Under the pieces are notes generated by a model, which saw only the letters and a program-made list of their open reading frames with translations, was not told the DNA's origin and made no database searches. Below are positions 21,118 through 32,396 of a stretch of DNA of 64,000 nucleotides, in pieces (within the stretch, counting starts at the first letter, position 1; each line of letters starts with the position of its first letter). Position numbers and translations under genes: made by a program. Origin of the DNA: Ophioceras dolichostomum (taxonomy: Eukaryota > Ascomycota > Sordariomycetes > Magnaporthales > Ophioceraceae); contig PYST01000049.1 in assembly GCA_003049485.1 (NCBI GenBank), positions 1-64,000 on the forward strand, given 5' to 3'.

Positions 21118-22803
21118 TTACCTCACATGGACCTTGCGGTAGCGAATAACCTCCTCTCCATCCTCATCGATGATCCGCTCGGCCTCGATCTTATACCCGC
21201 CCAGACGCGGCCACAGCTTCGTCCACAAAGCCCAGTAGACGGCGCCCATGATGAGCACGCCGACGCCAACGATGGGGAAGACGTAGTACGGGTAGCCGTC
21301 CTCGTCCCAGCTCGACTCCGGCGGGATGAAGGGCACGATCGCCAGGAACACGTTCGCCAGCAGGTACAGGATGCTCACCGGCAGCAGCGTGTGCCAGGGG
21401 CTCGTCCAATTCTCCTTCTTGTTGTACTGCAGCCAGATGAGGCCGCCCGCCACGAACGCGTTGATCCACGCGCCCGGGTACGTGTACAGGTTGACGATGA
21501 AGTTGTACGCAGCCCCGGGAGGCGGCGCGAGGAGCACGATGACCGTCACAATCCAGTGCAGGAAGAGCGCGGCGGCCGGCGTATTCAGCGGCTTGACCGA
21601 GGCCCAGAACTGGCTGAACGGCAGAAGCCCTTCCTTGCCGAACTCCTGGTTCAGGCGTGCGTGAGCGAAGCTGACGGCCAGTACGTTGCCCAGGTTGGAG
21701 ATGGCCACGAAGGCGGGCAGAGAGCGCGCGGCGGCGGAGTCGCCGAACACGTTGCGGAAGAACAGGCCGGCCACGATGACCTCGGACTTGGCCAGGTCCG
21801 ACTTGGGGATCGCGGCGAAGTAGGCCACGTTGGCGAGCACGTAGAGGATGGTGACCCCGCCGACGGCTAGGGGCACCGCGATGGCGAGCGTGCGGCGCGG
21901 GTGCTTGAGCTCCGAGACGACGTAGTTCGCGTTCTCCCACCCCTTATAGCTGTAGACGATGTTCAAGAGCGCGTTCGCGTACGCATACGCCCCTCCGCCG
22001 CCGTAGCCATCTCCTTCTTCGATGTTGAAGGCGTTGTCGAAGTTGCGCGGGTCGGGCACGAGCCTCCGCCCGGCCAGGGCGGCGAAGCCCGAGAACACGA
22101 TGAACACCAGCACGGCGACCTTGAAGATGCCCAGCACGTTGAAGAGACGGATGCCCCAGCGCGGCGCGACGGCGTGCAGGAATGTGGCGAAGGTGGCGCA
22201 CACGACGGCGATGCCCCTGGCCTTCCAGCTGTCCGGGGAGGACGAGCCGGAAGCATAAAGGACGTACCGGCCGAAGGCGAGCGAGTTCCCAGACGAGAAG
22301 CCCAGGAGGACCATCTGGGCCGCGAGCACGCACGAGGCCAGGTAGCGCGGATGCCGGTACACGCGCTCGAGGTAGTTCTTCTCGCCGCCGGACCGGGGGA
22401 TCGCGAGCCCGAATTCCATAAAAACGCTGATGCCCGCGAAGGTGAGCACGCCGCCGATGACCCAGAGCATCAGGCTGACGCCTACGGAGCCGGTGGCCTT
22501 GAAGATGCCCGAAGGGGTGGAGAAGACTATGAGACGTCAGGGGTAAGCGTCAGTGATCCTGTATGTGCCATTCGTTACATATTATGAGAGGAGAGACTTA
22601 CTTCCAGTGCCGATCATCTTGTTGAGGATCAGAAACACAGCACCCGTAATGCCCAGCTTCCGCTTGTCCTCGAGCTTGTACTTCTGCACGGCGGCCGTCT
22701 CCGTGTCCGATTCGGTGATGTGTCCCACGTATTCTTCGCCATTGGCCTTACGCGACGGGGAGGAGTCGTCGAGGACCCCGGACTCATGGTCTTTGTCCGC
22801 CAT
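21118..22803 (-). CDS. MUP1: high-affinity methionine permease, MUP1 type
   Basis: Two exons (22803-22602 and 22526-21118) give 536 residues. The 75-base intron (donor GTAAGT, branch CTGAC, acceptor ATAG) splits the first-helix motif GTG|IFSTPSG, typical of LAT/APC-superfamily amino-acid permeases. Conserved stretches are GAVFLILNKMIGTG, EFGLAIPRSGGEKNYLERVY, NIVYSYKGWENANYVVSELK and HPRRTL. About twelve membrane helices can be seen between residues 50 and 500, with hydrophilic ends on both sides; the N-terminal 50 residues are acidic and Ser-rich, fitting ubiquitin-regulated plasma-membrane permeases. The role is uptake of methionine (and possibly cysteine) at the plasma membrane. The sequence resembles fungal MUP1 more than general permeases, but MUP3-like specificity cannot be excluded. 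Confidence 0.88.
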
Positions 22804-23082
22804 GGTGGGCGAGTCGGTCTCGGCAGCTAACCGGCGGGCAGCGTGGAGTGCTAACCCCCCGGGTAAATTGGTTAGGTGCCGGTGATGATGAGCGAGGGGG
22901 AGGGACGGTGTCAGGCACGTCGTCGATCAGAAGCGCGCTGGTGGAACGAGAGCACAGATCCAAACCCCGACTGATGTTCGGACGGATCTATGATCGACGC
23001 AGCTAGCACCAAGATGGGACGAAGAAAGCGACGTTGAGAGAGCGAAAGTTTAGTTGCCGCGTGAAGTGGAAGTAGCACTGGA

Positions 23083-23090
23083 ATATATAT
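23083..23090 (-). promoter_or_regulatory. possible TATA box of the permease gene
   Basis: ATATATAT lies 280 bases before the ATG on the minus strand in otherwise mixed DNA. It is a position-based guess. Confidence 0.3.
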
Positions 23091-24555
23091 GGCGTCCAGT
23101 CTTTTACCGACCCCCAAGAATTCGGCCGACATACAGTAGATGCGAGCTCTTTCGAGCTGCCTGCCCTGCCTGCATGGTTGCAGTCGCAGTCGCAATTCCC
23201 ATGTACAAAAACCCCATACATGATACAACAGTGCTTGTGGTGCCCAAGTTCGAGCAGTGCGGTTAAGGTTGAACGGGACAGAGTAAAGCCAAAAAGAAAA
23301 ATCGGAGCTCCCGACGGCACGTCATCGCCGGCATTCTTGACGCAACGGGATCAGATCGTTGGAACGGGAAGGTCAGTTAGGTTTCCGTTACGAGTGTTAA
23401 TTGGGCCAGCCATGCAAAAGCGGGCTGGCAACCGACTTGCTGTGTTCCCCAGGCCACTTTCTTGCAGTTGTGCGGTTCGCTAGAATGCCAAATCGACGCC
23501 AAATACACCCGGGAAACGCCTGGGGTGATCGACCGCTGACCTTGGCGTGCGGTGCCGAGTTCATATTCTCGCCGAGATGTCACCCGACCTGGACATCCTG
23601 GACGTGTAGGATCATGGATCGCCCCCCACACTTTTTTCGCTGGTTTCTTGTACGACCCAGCTCATCAGGACCGATCAGGGAACCACTAGAGAGCCCTCAC
23701 AGATGCCGCGCCGACCTCCATGTGAAAATGATTCCTGATAGCAAAGCGGCCAGTCGCGGCCTTGATGGATTCCTTCTTTTGTAGGTGGCTCTCGGTTGCC
23801 TGATAAAGGAAGAATTGGGAGAGCTCACCATGGCATCCCTGCCATGCGACTTCGACGAAGCGAATGTCGTGATATCGCGCGACCCAGCAAAGAAAAACCT
23901 ATCACATCCATCGGGGCCGGCTCGTCCACTTGGACGAAGACGCGACCGGAAGGGAATATGGGTGCAGCCCAATGGAATAAGGAGAGAGAAGGAAGAAAAA
24001 AAGTTAAGAAAAAAAAGAAGGCGACGAAGTAAACGAGAAGAGGAAGAGAGAGGAGGTCCAGACACGAAGGAAGGCATTTACCAACTTCCTAATCGAGGAC
24101 CGGTCCAGACATGGGACAAACAATCCACCACCATGCGGTGAACCGTCAGTCTCAGGATCCATAGATCTTGCCACATCCACCACCTCCGGCCGTTTTGCCT
24201 GGGGGAGGACACTGATCCACCCCGCACATTACCACAGGTTCCCCGAGCACCGTCTCCGAGCGACAAATACGCCGGAGTCGAAATCGTCGGCAACAGAGGT
24301 GGACCTACCGTCGCGCCCGGCTAGGTGATCAGGTTTCGGCGGAGAGTTCGGATCCAGCGATAAAATTGGAAGCTGCACCCGCCAGCCAGCCGAACTGCCG
24401 CCGCTGGCCAATTGTTGACCAATTTATCACATGAGCTGAGCGGTTTGATGATGTGGCTTGACAGCTGGAGCTTTCAACTCGCCCAGCGTGGCACCCCACG
24501 AAATACGGCACAGTGAGCATAAGGATGGCTGCACGTCAATCGCGGCTCGGAGGGA

Positions 24556-24584
24556 AAACGAAACGAAACGAAACGAAACGAAAC
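24556..24584. repeat. (AAACG)5 microsatellite
   Basis: Five perfect copies of AAACG are followed by AAAC. Confidence 0.85.
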
Positions 24585-26719
24585 AGAGAGGACGGTCTCA
24601 GCCGGAAGGCCACAACAAGATTGACGTGGAGGGAGACGCAATGCAATATCTACCGAGCGCACACACTCCAGAGGGAGCCAGCGCTTATGATTCAGACTTT
24701 ATCTGAACCACGCCAAAAACCCAAGGCCGATAAGGCGAGGGGGACAAAAAGGGGGTGCGGCTCGCGAAGCAATCTCCAGAGGGAAAACGCCACCAATTGA
24801 ACGAATTCGATAGATCCAGTTTGGGCCGTTTTCGATACATGTCCCAAGCCCGAAAGGGAAGCGACCAAAACTGCTTGACGGGAGACGACCGGCACCGACG
24901 GAGCTGGAGTAATCGAGTCTCGGACAACAAAACCAGAGCATTGTTGTGAGCGGAACATCAATTGATCTAGGCGCCAGTCCTTGCACCAAAACGACACTCT
25001 TGATGATGCACGTTGCGCACAAACAGGCAATTCCGCGTTCTTCTTAGTCCGGGGGCACTATCCTGATTATCATCCCCTTCACACGCGCCCGGACTTTCAA
25101 AAGAGAATGCGATATCTAAACCAAATTGGGACGCCCCCCCTTCTGTCAGAGCGATAAATGGAAGCGTCTAATCACTCTGGTATGTCGAAAAAAGAACAAG
25201 TCTAGCCGGATGTCGGCAGGCAGGTCCACAGGGATCGGTCCCCCCCTTTTCCCACCTCGCTCAGACTCCCACGACCCCATATCACGATCGACGGCCCTTG
25301 TTTCTTTCCCCCTCTTTCGACAACAATGTTGGTCGGCCCTGTCTCTGTCCTCTCTGAAACCGAGACGGATGCGACTGTTTGAGAGTAAGAGAGGGCCTTG
25401 GGTTGCTAGCCGAATTAATTCCCACTCTCGCAACCTGGTAGAGCTCCTCTCTGGACAGCGGCTTCATCACCGATGCCAATAGAGATTTGCAGTTGCAGCC
25501 ATCCCTAGAACGGGGCAGGCGCGAAGGAAACTAGCCTCGTCTAGCTTCATCTTCCTGACTGGTGTTTTCCAGCTGTTCTTCTCTGTTCTTGGCGCCGTCT
25601 GTTTTGGCGGCCGCCGCAATGTCCCAAGGAGCCAGAAAGAGTAGGTCGATAGAAGGATCCTTGCTAGCTAGCTCTCTCTTCTTCTCTTTCTTCAGCGCAG
25701 GTTCCCCTCAGCACACATGTGCAAAGACACCAGACACAACCGTCGCCGTCGTGGGAAGCAAAATGGAAATTAGTATCGTTTGACGACCCGCCGATATCTC
25801 TTTTCCTTCCATGCGACCCCCTTGCATCGACGCCAAGGAAATGGAAGCTTCCCCACTACTATCAGAAGCATGCTTTTTTTGAGTGCAAGTGCGTGCGGTG
25901 CGTCCTGTCACCTCCATCTCTCCAATACCAGAAGAGGAACTCCACGAACCCCTGACTCGGCAAGAGCCTACCAGCAGGGTGCAGCAAAGTGGTAGTCGCC
26001 CCCTTTTCAGCACAGAAGCTCCTTAACCACCATGCCCGTCTGCCATGCCCACACACTGCCAACCCCAGCTTGATGTTCACTTTTGTGCATGAAGATCGCG
26101 TCGCGCTTGGGTACTTTGGCTCATTTTGTTCCATCGGTTTGACTCCATCAGTCGCTCCTCCTGCGTCATTCTCTCTTTTCTTCCCCTTCCCTTCCTTTTT
26201 TATCCTCAGGTTTCCTTTCTTCCTCCCTCCCTATTCCACCTTCGCGGCGTCGCAAACACGATGACTTGCTGCTGTTGTTAACAAACAACTGTCTCTGTTG
26301 GGACTTTCCGTTCTTTTTTTTTAACTCTCTAGGTACATGTTTGCTATTAATTGAACTCTGCGATTCTCAACTCGAACTGCTCCTCTATCGCTCCATTTAA
26401 GGGAGTCCGAAAGTCACACTCCTTTCTCGCCGATCATCGAGTTTTTGAACACACTTTTTTGTGCGCCGTGGATAGGTCCTTATACGACAGAACCGGCTCT
26501 ACACCCACAGTTTTACATCAAAGCTTAGCCGAAGCACGACGGGGGAAATAGGCGGAATATCTTTTAACGGTTGCGATCGATTTACACGAGAACACCTGCG
26601 ACGGAACCTCGCCAGCCTCAGGCGCTGGTGAAGGCATCTGATCTCGTTCTTGGCTATAACATCAATTCAGCTTTGTCGCCTCTTATTCGGGGCCACCCTG
26701 CCTTAGGTAACCATTCATC

Positions 26720-29503
26720 ATGGTGTCCTTTTTCGGCCTCAAGATAGGGGGCGAAAAGAAGAAGTAAGCTCCCAATGACACAGCAACATACTGCGGCTCC
26801 GTTCCGATCCTTCAACACACCCAAATTGCTAACCGAAACGCTCGTCCGCACAACAGGAAGGCGGACAGCTCTGCTCACGGCGGGGCCTCGGCAGGAGGAG
26901 CGCCGAAATGGAAGAAGGTGGACCAGAACACGATGGGCGAGGGACAGTTCTTCGGAGCCAGGACGTACGGCAACGGCGGCGTGTACGACGGCAGTGTATT
27001 AGAGGCCCCGTCGCGACCCGGCACGTCCCACTCGATGCGATCGACTAAGAACTCGCCCTATATGCTGCAGACGCACAGCCTGGCTGCGTCGAGCATGTAT
27101 GATCTCGCAAATGTAGCCCCTCCCCTCAGTCGCGGCAATCTCCGGCCGTCCGCATCCGATGCCAACCTAGGCATGCGATGGGGAAACGCCTCCTCCGCGA
27201 GCCTACATGGGCCACCCGCCCTTGGCTCCCGTCCCGGGACTCCCTCCCGCCCGGGGACATCTGGCGGCGAACGCAAGAAGGCATGGGTTAACCCGCTAGA
27301 CGTGCACTTCAACAAATCGGGCTCAGCCGGCTCGTTCATCCCGCCTGCTCCAAAGTCGCCCCTCGGCCAGTTCGAGCTGCAGGTGGATGTGGGCAACGGC
27401 AGCGACTCGCTGATGGGCGACATCACGAGAGGCATCGAGAGCCAAAACGCCCTGACGAGACAAATGTCCGCACCGTCACCGGGAGGGGCGCCACCAGAGC
27501 CGGCTCCGCACGCTATCACACATGTGAACAGCACCTCTCCGCCGTTGCTCTCTCCGTTAGCTGCCAACCAGCCGCACTCCCCGCCGCAGTCTTACTCGTC
27601 CTCCCCGCCGCTGTCCATCAGCGGCGGCAGCAGCGAAAGACACATGGACTCGCGGTCAGCCCTCCGACCCAACAGGGAGATGCCCAAGGGCATCGGACCC
27701 ACAGGTCTTCCGTCTCCAGCACTGTCCCAACGAGAAGGAGGCATGGACCACCTGAGCCCGAACCCCTGGGACGGCGGAGGGAAGCCGGTAATCCAAAACG
27801 TGGCAGCCAAGCGCGACACGCTCACCATGAGCGGTCCCCGCCGGCAGAGCCTGTCGATGAAAATCGAGGAGTTCGAGAAGTCGCTCGTGACTGCGCAACA
27901 CGAATCAGAGCAGAGGAGGAACAACAGGAGTCCGCAGATGCAGGCAGGCCAATTCGACGAGCGCGAGCGCAAGCCTTCACCGGTTTTCGTGAACCCACAT
28001 CGCGGCCCTAGGACGGAAAGTCCACTGGGCAGAGGACCGCCGATGCAACGGGAGGTGGAGGATCGCAACGGCCCCCGCGCTGCCGCACCCTTTGCAAATC
28101 GTGAGCCTCGTCCACAGAGCCCGATGGGTCGAGCTCCTCCTATTCTACGCCCAGAGAGTCCCATCCTCAAGCCGATGGTCTCAACCGAGTCCGATAGTGC
28201 GGCACCCCTCGATCCTCCACCCCGGAACCCGTTGAGGGTTGCGACTCCAGACCTCTACGCCAGGTCGACTCCCAGTCCCACAGAGTGGTTGCCCATGCAG
28301 AGGCAGCCGTCACCACCCCCGTCTGAGCTAGCCAACCCGGTCCACACTTACAACAACAGCAACCATAGCAACGCCAGTGCGGCCAGCAGCAGCGCCAACA
28401 GCGACAGCACACTAAGCAATCACACCGTGTCCACCCGCGCAGCCGGGTTTGATGACCGCAAGAACCGGCCAATGGTGGGCAACGGACCGAGCCCCATGCT
28501 CCGAAGCCTACCGACAGGTCCAGGGGCTCCGCGCCGGCCCGCCCCGGAGGAGTATGGGGTGCCGCTTCCACGGTCGAACTCAGACCGGGAACGCGGACGA
28601 GGTCCCCCACCCGGTGCTGTCGGTGCGCATCGCGCCAAAGCGCCGCCCACCGCCCGACCAACCCCAGTGGCCGAAGAACAGGGTTACTTCCCGTTCCAGA
28701 GCCCGGAGCAGCCACAGCCGGTCCAACCGGTGCTACCGGTCCAACCCATTCAACCGCCACACTCTTCTGCTCCTCGGTCACAACAGCCACCACCACAGCA
28801 CCAGCAGCAGCGCCCGTACCCACTACGGAACGGATCATCCCGCGAAGGCGGCTTCGCGGAGCCGATCCGCCAGGACTTCAGCTTCAACAACAAGCAGCAC
28901 GCCCTGGCCGCCTTCGACTTCCCCATCGCCCGCGAAGACACCTCGCTCTCCGGCCCACCAACCCCGGACTCTACGAACTGGCCCCTCCCCTCCCCGGGCC
29001 TCGCACCGCCCAACACAGCCCTCAGCGCTCCCCCACGCATGGCCAGCAGAAACGCGCCGCATCACCCTCTCCCTCACCTTCCCCAGCAACAACAACAACC
29101 ACAAGTACAGCAGCGGCAACCATCACAGCGCTCACCGCGCGGCAAGATCCCACCCCCGCTCAACCTCGCCAACGCAACCGCCAAGAACGAGCTAATGTTC
29201 TCCGGGCCCTTCACCCCGCCGCCGCAGCGCAGCATGACGACCCCCGTGGCAGCGTGCGACGAGCCCAGCAGGCCGAAGACCGCCGGTGGAGGGTCTGGCA
29301 CGATCGGAATGGCGCGCGGACTGAGCCTGAGGCAGGAGAGGGAGCGGGAGTGGGAATCGAAACAGCAACAGCAGCAGCAGACCCTGCCGAGGGTGGGGGT
29401 GGGCGAGGCGGGAGGGGGGCAGCCGCAGACGCCGAGGAGGCCGGATTTCGGGCTGAAGGCGCCGACGGGGATTGCGGATAGTTTTGGGACGGGGTTTATC
29501 TGA
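26720..29503 (+). CDS. conserved disordered fungal protein, unknown function
   Basis: Exon 1 is 26720-26763 (MVSFFGLKIGGEKK plus two bases) and exon 2 is 26857-29503, joined at donor GTAAGC and acceptor ACAG with branch GCTAAC. The joined protein has 896 residues. The short hydrophobic-basic start followed by VDQNTMGEGQFFGA is the same arrangement I know from uncharacterised proteins of other ascomycetes. The rest is almost wholly low-complexity: Pro, Ser, Arg, Gln and Asn rich, with repeated SRPGTS, SPxLxR and PxRxxSP-like peptides and Gln runs near the end. No catalytic domain or membrane helix is seen. Many SP/TP sites suggest kinase-regulated scaffold or polarity roles, but this is speculation. 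The exon 2 frame alone has no in-frame ATG before the MGEGQ Met, so the 44-base exon 1 is needed for the proper start. Confidence 0.78.
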
Positions 29504-31013
29504 GCTGGACTGGCTACCTGGATAGTCGATGTGCCTCTCTGGGCCGGTTTATTACCAGGGGCGTTTTGCTTCTTTTTTTAAGGGTTGTGCTGGCTAAGGC
29601 GAGCTAAGCGGATGGGGATAGGATACGGGGTCATGCTGGGAGATCACATCAGAGCTATGGGCTTGGGATGCGGGATGGGCTTCTTGGAAGAAGGGGTAGG
29701 TGGCGGGAGTTACAGGTGTAATCAGATTTGATAATCGTAATCCGTTAATTGGATACCCCCATTGCAGAACTGAATGACACAAGCTCGCTCTTGTGCAGCT
29801 GAAAAAAAAAGAGCGTGCATGACAAGACGGGAACTTGGATACCTACTCGGCATCATCTGGTGGTCGCCGTTTCTCGGCGGATGGTGGCACAATGCTCTGG
29901 GCCAACCCGGTTACGGCGCGGGGCGGCCCTTGTTTCACTCCGGACACATCATACAGGCCTCGCCGCTGGCCGACCACATCACCATTTTGTGGTTTTGTAG
30001 TAGTGCGTACCATGGAAGACAAAAAAGAAGAGCCAAAAAAAGACTAACGCGCAACGGTATATCAGAGAAGAATGAAGCGTCTCAAGAAAGAAATGTCGAA
30101 ACGCCAGACCCCATGGCGCGTTTGCCGCCGCCCAGCACCAAACCTGCTGATAGAGGCCCGCAGTGGTCTGGAGCGTTGGAAGGTTGGAAGGGGTGTCCCC
30201 GCGACTCTAGCTCGGCCGCTAAACCCAGACTGACGGAGCTCTTGTTCGGCCCCGCACAACAGGAGCTTCAAAATTCTTGCCGACCTGGTTCCCCACCAAA
30301 GACGACCAAGCGGGCGGTGGGAATTTTTATTGTATTTTTCTCCCTCCTCTTCGTTTTTTTACTCCTCTCCTCGCTCCTATTCTCTTCTCTAGAAGAAGCT
30401 CTTCTTCCCTTCTCGCTACAGGCTGTATGTCGTCTCGTTCCTCTGGGGAAACGAGTTGAAGAGTCTTGTGCCATATATCATCACCTCATCTCAAGAACCC
30501 CTCACGAGCTCCTCAAGTCCATCATCGCATCCTTCCTCCCTCAGCAAGAAAGCTTGCCGCCCTCCATCCCCTCCGCATCTTGCTCAACTTCTGTCTCAAG
30601 ACAGTAGAACCTTAAAACCACTCTGCCATCTACCTAGCCTTTCAAGGCATTTCCCCCATATCTTTCTGTTCCATGTCCGTCTCCTGCGCCGGCGTGTCCT
30701 CGTCAAGTACCACACACACAGCCGCGGCACCGGGTCACATCCACCGCCGCCACCAGAGAGATCAATAAGATCAACCAGCAGGCGACTTGAAGTCTTTGCG
30801 CTTGCTGTCGGGGACGAGAAAGACTAAACTCAGGAGGAATAAAAAAGATAAAAAAACATTTTACTGTTACCAGTACTCCCTATACTTGGACAAGAAGATA
30901 GACGACTTGTCACAGAACAGTACGAACGAAAATAGGTCTTGTCTAGGCATCGTACCTAGCGTCGAATCGAGACGAGCACCTCGAATCCCGGCCATCCATC
31001 CAGCCTTGCGTGC
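29504..31013. other. intergenic, promoter of the transporter gene
   Basis: It holds the 3' flank of the disordered-protein gene and a CT-rich leader-like region before 31014. A 277-codon frame here (29774-30607) is judged spurious. Confidence 0.5.
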
Positions 31014-32396
31014 ATGCCGGAGGAATCTACGCCCTCGCTCTTCCGCAGCCTCCCCTCCCACCTCCGCGCCATCGCCAGCCAAACTGGCGTCCCCTCATCC
31101 TCCTCAGCCTCTCCGCTAGAGTACGCCTACCAACCCCTCCTCCCAACCATGCCCTCCCAAGCCCCCGAGATAATCACCGCCACCAAAGGCGCCGACGACA
31201 TGGGCGGCGACGCCGTCGTCTCGCCCGTAGACGCACCTCTCCATGACGGCGCCACCACCGATGCGGCCTCCCCAGAGTCCCAAAACGCCGCCGTCGGCCA
31301 CGCGCTGCATGAGCTTGAGGCGCGCGGCGTGCACTGGTACTCCTACCTCGCTACGCTCGACTTCTGGCTCGTCCTCCTCCTGGGCCAGGTCCTGGCGCTG
31401 TGCATCACGTCGACCAACACGTTCACCTCCTTCCTCGGCCAGGAGAGCTGGTCGATCCCGGCGCTGCAGACCATGTTCAACTACGTCCTCCTCGCAATCG
31501 TCTACACGCCCATCGCGCTCAAGCGCACTGGACCGAAAGAGATGGCGAGGGTGTGGCTCAAGGAGGGGTGGAAGTATTTTATTCTTAGCTTTTTGGACGT
31601 GGAGGGGAATTACTTCACGGTGCTGGCGTACAGGTACACGAATATCCTGTCGGCGCAGCTGATCAACTTCTGGGCGATTGTGGTGGTCGTGGTGCTGAGC
31701 TTCGCGGTGCTGCGGGTGCGGTACCGCCTCTTCCAGATCTTGGGCATCGTGGTGTGCTGCGGCGGGATGGGGTTGCTGATCGGGTCGGACCACATGAACG
31801 GCATGAACGGCGGGGAGGGGGAGAACATGCTGAAGGGCGACTTGTTCGCGCTCGTGGGCGCGAGCTGCTACGGGCTGAGCAACGTGTTCGAGGAGTGGCT
31901 TGTGAGCAGGAGGCCCGTGTACGAGGTGCTGTCGTTCATGGGCATTTTTGGAGTCGTCATCAACGGCGTGCAGGCCGCCATATTCGACAGGGCGTCGTTC
32001 ACGGAGTCGAACTGGGACGGGAAGGTGGGCGGCTACCTCACGGGCTTCACGCTGGCGCTGTTCATCTTCTATTCGCTCGTGCCGCTCGTGCTGCGGATGG
32101 CAAGCGCGGCCTTCTACAACATCTCGCTGCTGACGGGCAGCTTCTGGGGCGTGATCATCGGGGTGAACGTGTTCGGGCTCACGATCTCGAAGCTGTACCC
32201 TGTCGCGTTCGTGCTGATCATCCTTGGGCTCGTGGTGTACTTCCTGGCGGGCTCCATGCTGGGCGACTCGAAGAAGCCGTGGCTGGGCGATAACCAGGAA
32301 GACGGGGTAGCGGGCCTCGGCACGGCGAAGCTTAAGGCGCTGAATTTGGCGAGGAAGCAAGGGATGCTTGCTGGTGAGGGGGAGAGGGGTGTTTGA
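31014..32396 (+). CDS. SLC35F/DUF914-type membrane transporter
   Basis: This is a single-exon, 460-residue protein. After a polar Ser/Ala-rich N-terminus of about 110 residues, ten hydrophobic helices follow (first LDFWLVLLLGQVLALCI, last FVLIILGLVVYFLAGSML), as in the drug/metabolite transporter superfamily. WKYFILSFLDVEGNYFTVLA, YRYTNILSAQLINFWAI and EEWLVSRRPVYEVLSFMGIF match fungal solute carrier 35 F1/F2/F6-like (DUF914) proteins. The location is probably Golgi, vacuole or plasma membrane. The substrate is unknown; related human proteins are also poorly defined. ATG 31014 is used here. A second ATG at 31149 (MPSQAPEII) in a better context could be the true start and would not touch the membrane part. 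Confidence 0.85.
   Translation: MPEESTPSLFRSLPSHLRAIASQTGVPSSSSASPLEYAYQPLLPTMPSQAPEIITATKGADDMGGDAVVSPVDAPLHDGATTDAASPESQNAAVGHALHELEARGVHWYSYLATLDFWLVLLLGQVLALCITSTNTFTSFLGQESWSIPALQTMFNYVLLAIVYTPIALKRTGPKEMARVWLKEGWKYFILSFLDVEGNYFTVLAYRYTNILSAQLINFWAIVVVVVLSFAVLRVRYRLFQILGIVVCCGGMGLLIGSDHMNGMNGGEGENMLKGDLFALVGASCYGLSNVFEEWLVSRRPVYEVLSFMGIFGVVINGVQAAIFDRASFTESNWDGKVGGYLTGFTLALFIFYSLVPLVLRMASAAFYNISLLTGSFWGVIIGVNVFGLTISKLYPVAFVLIILGLVVYFLAGSMLGDSKKPWLGDNQEDGVAGLGTAKLKALNLARKQGMLAGEGERGV

Larger units (their letters stand above)
22804..26719. other. long intergenic region, no gene seen
   Basis: It contains promoters of two divergent genes: the permease to the left and the disordered-protein gene to the right. 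There is a TATA-like run at 23083-23090, an (AAACG)5 microsatellite at 24556 and pyrimidine-rich DNA from about 25560 to 26500. Frames lack protein signatures. Confidence 0.55.

Noticed and set aside
21028..21870. 280-codon plus-strand frame opposite the permease
   Set aside because: Antisense shadow of the MUP1-type exon.
29774..30607. 277-codon plus-strand frame with a hydrophobic stretch
   Set aside because: The hydrophobic part comes from a CT-rich tract and the rest has no family character. It lies where the promoter and leader of the transporter gene belong.
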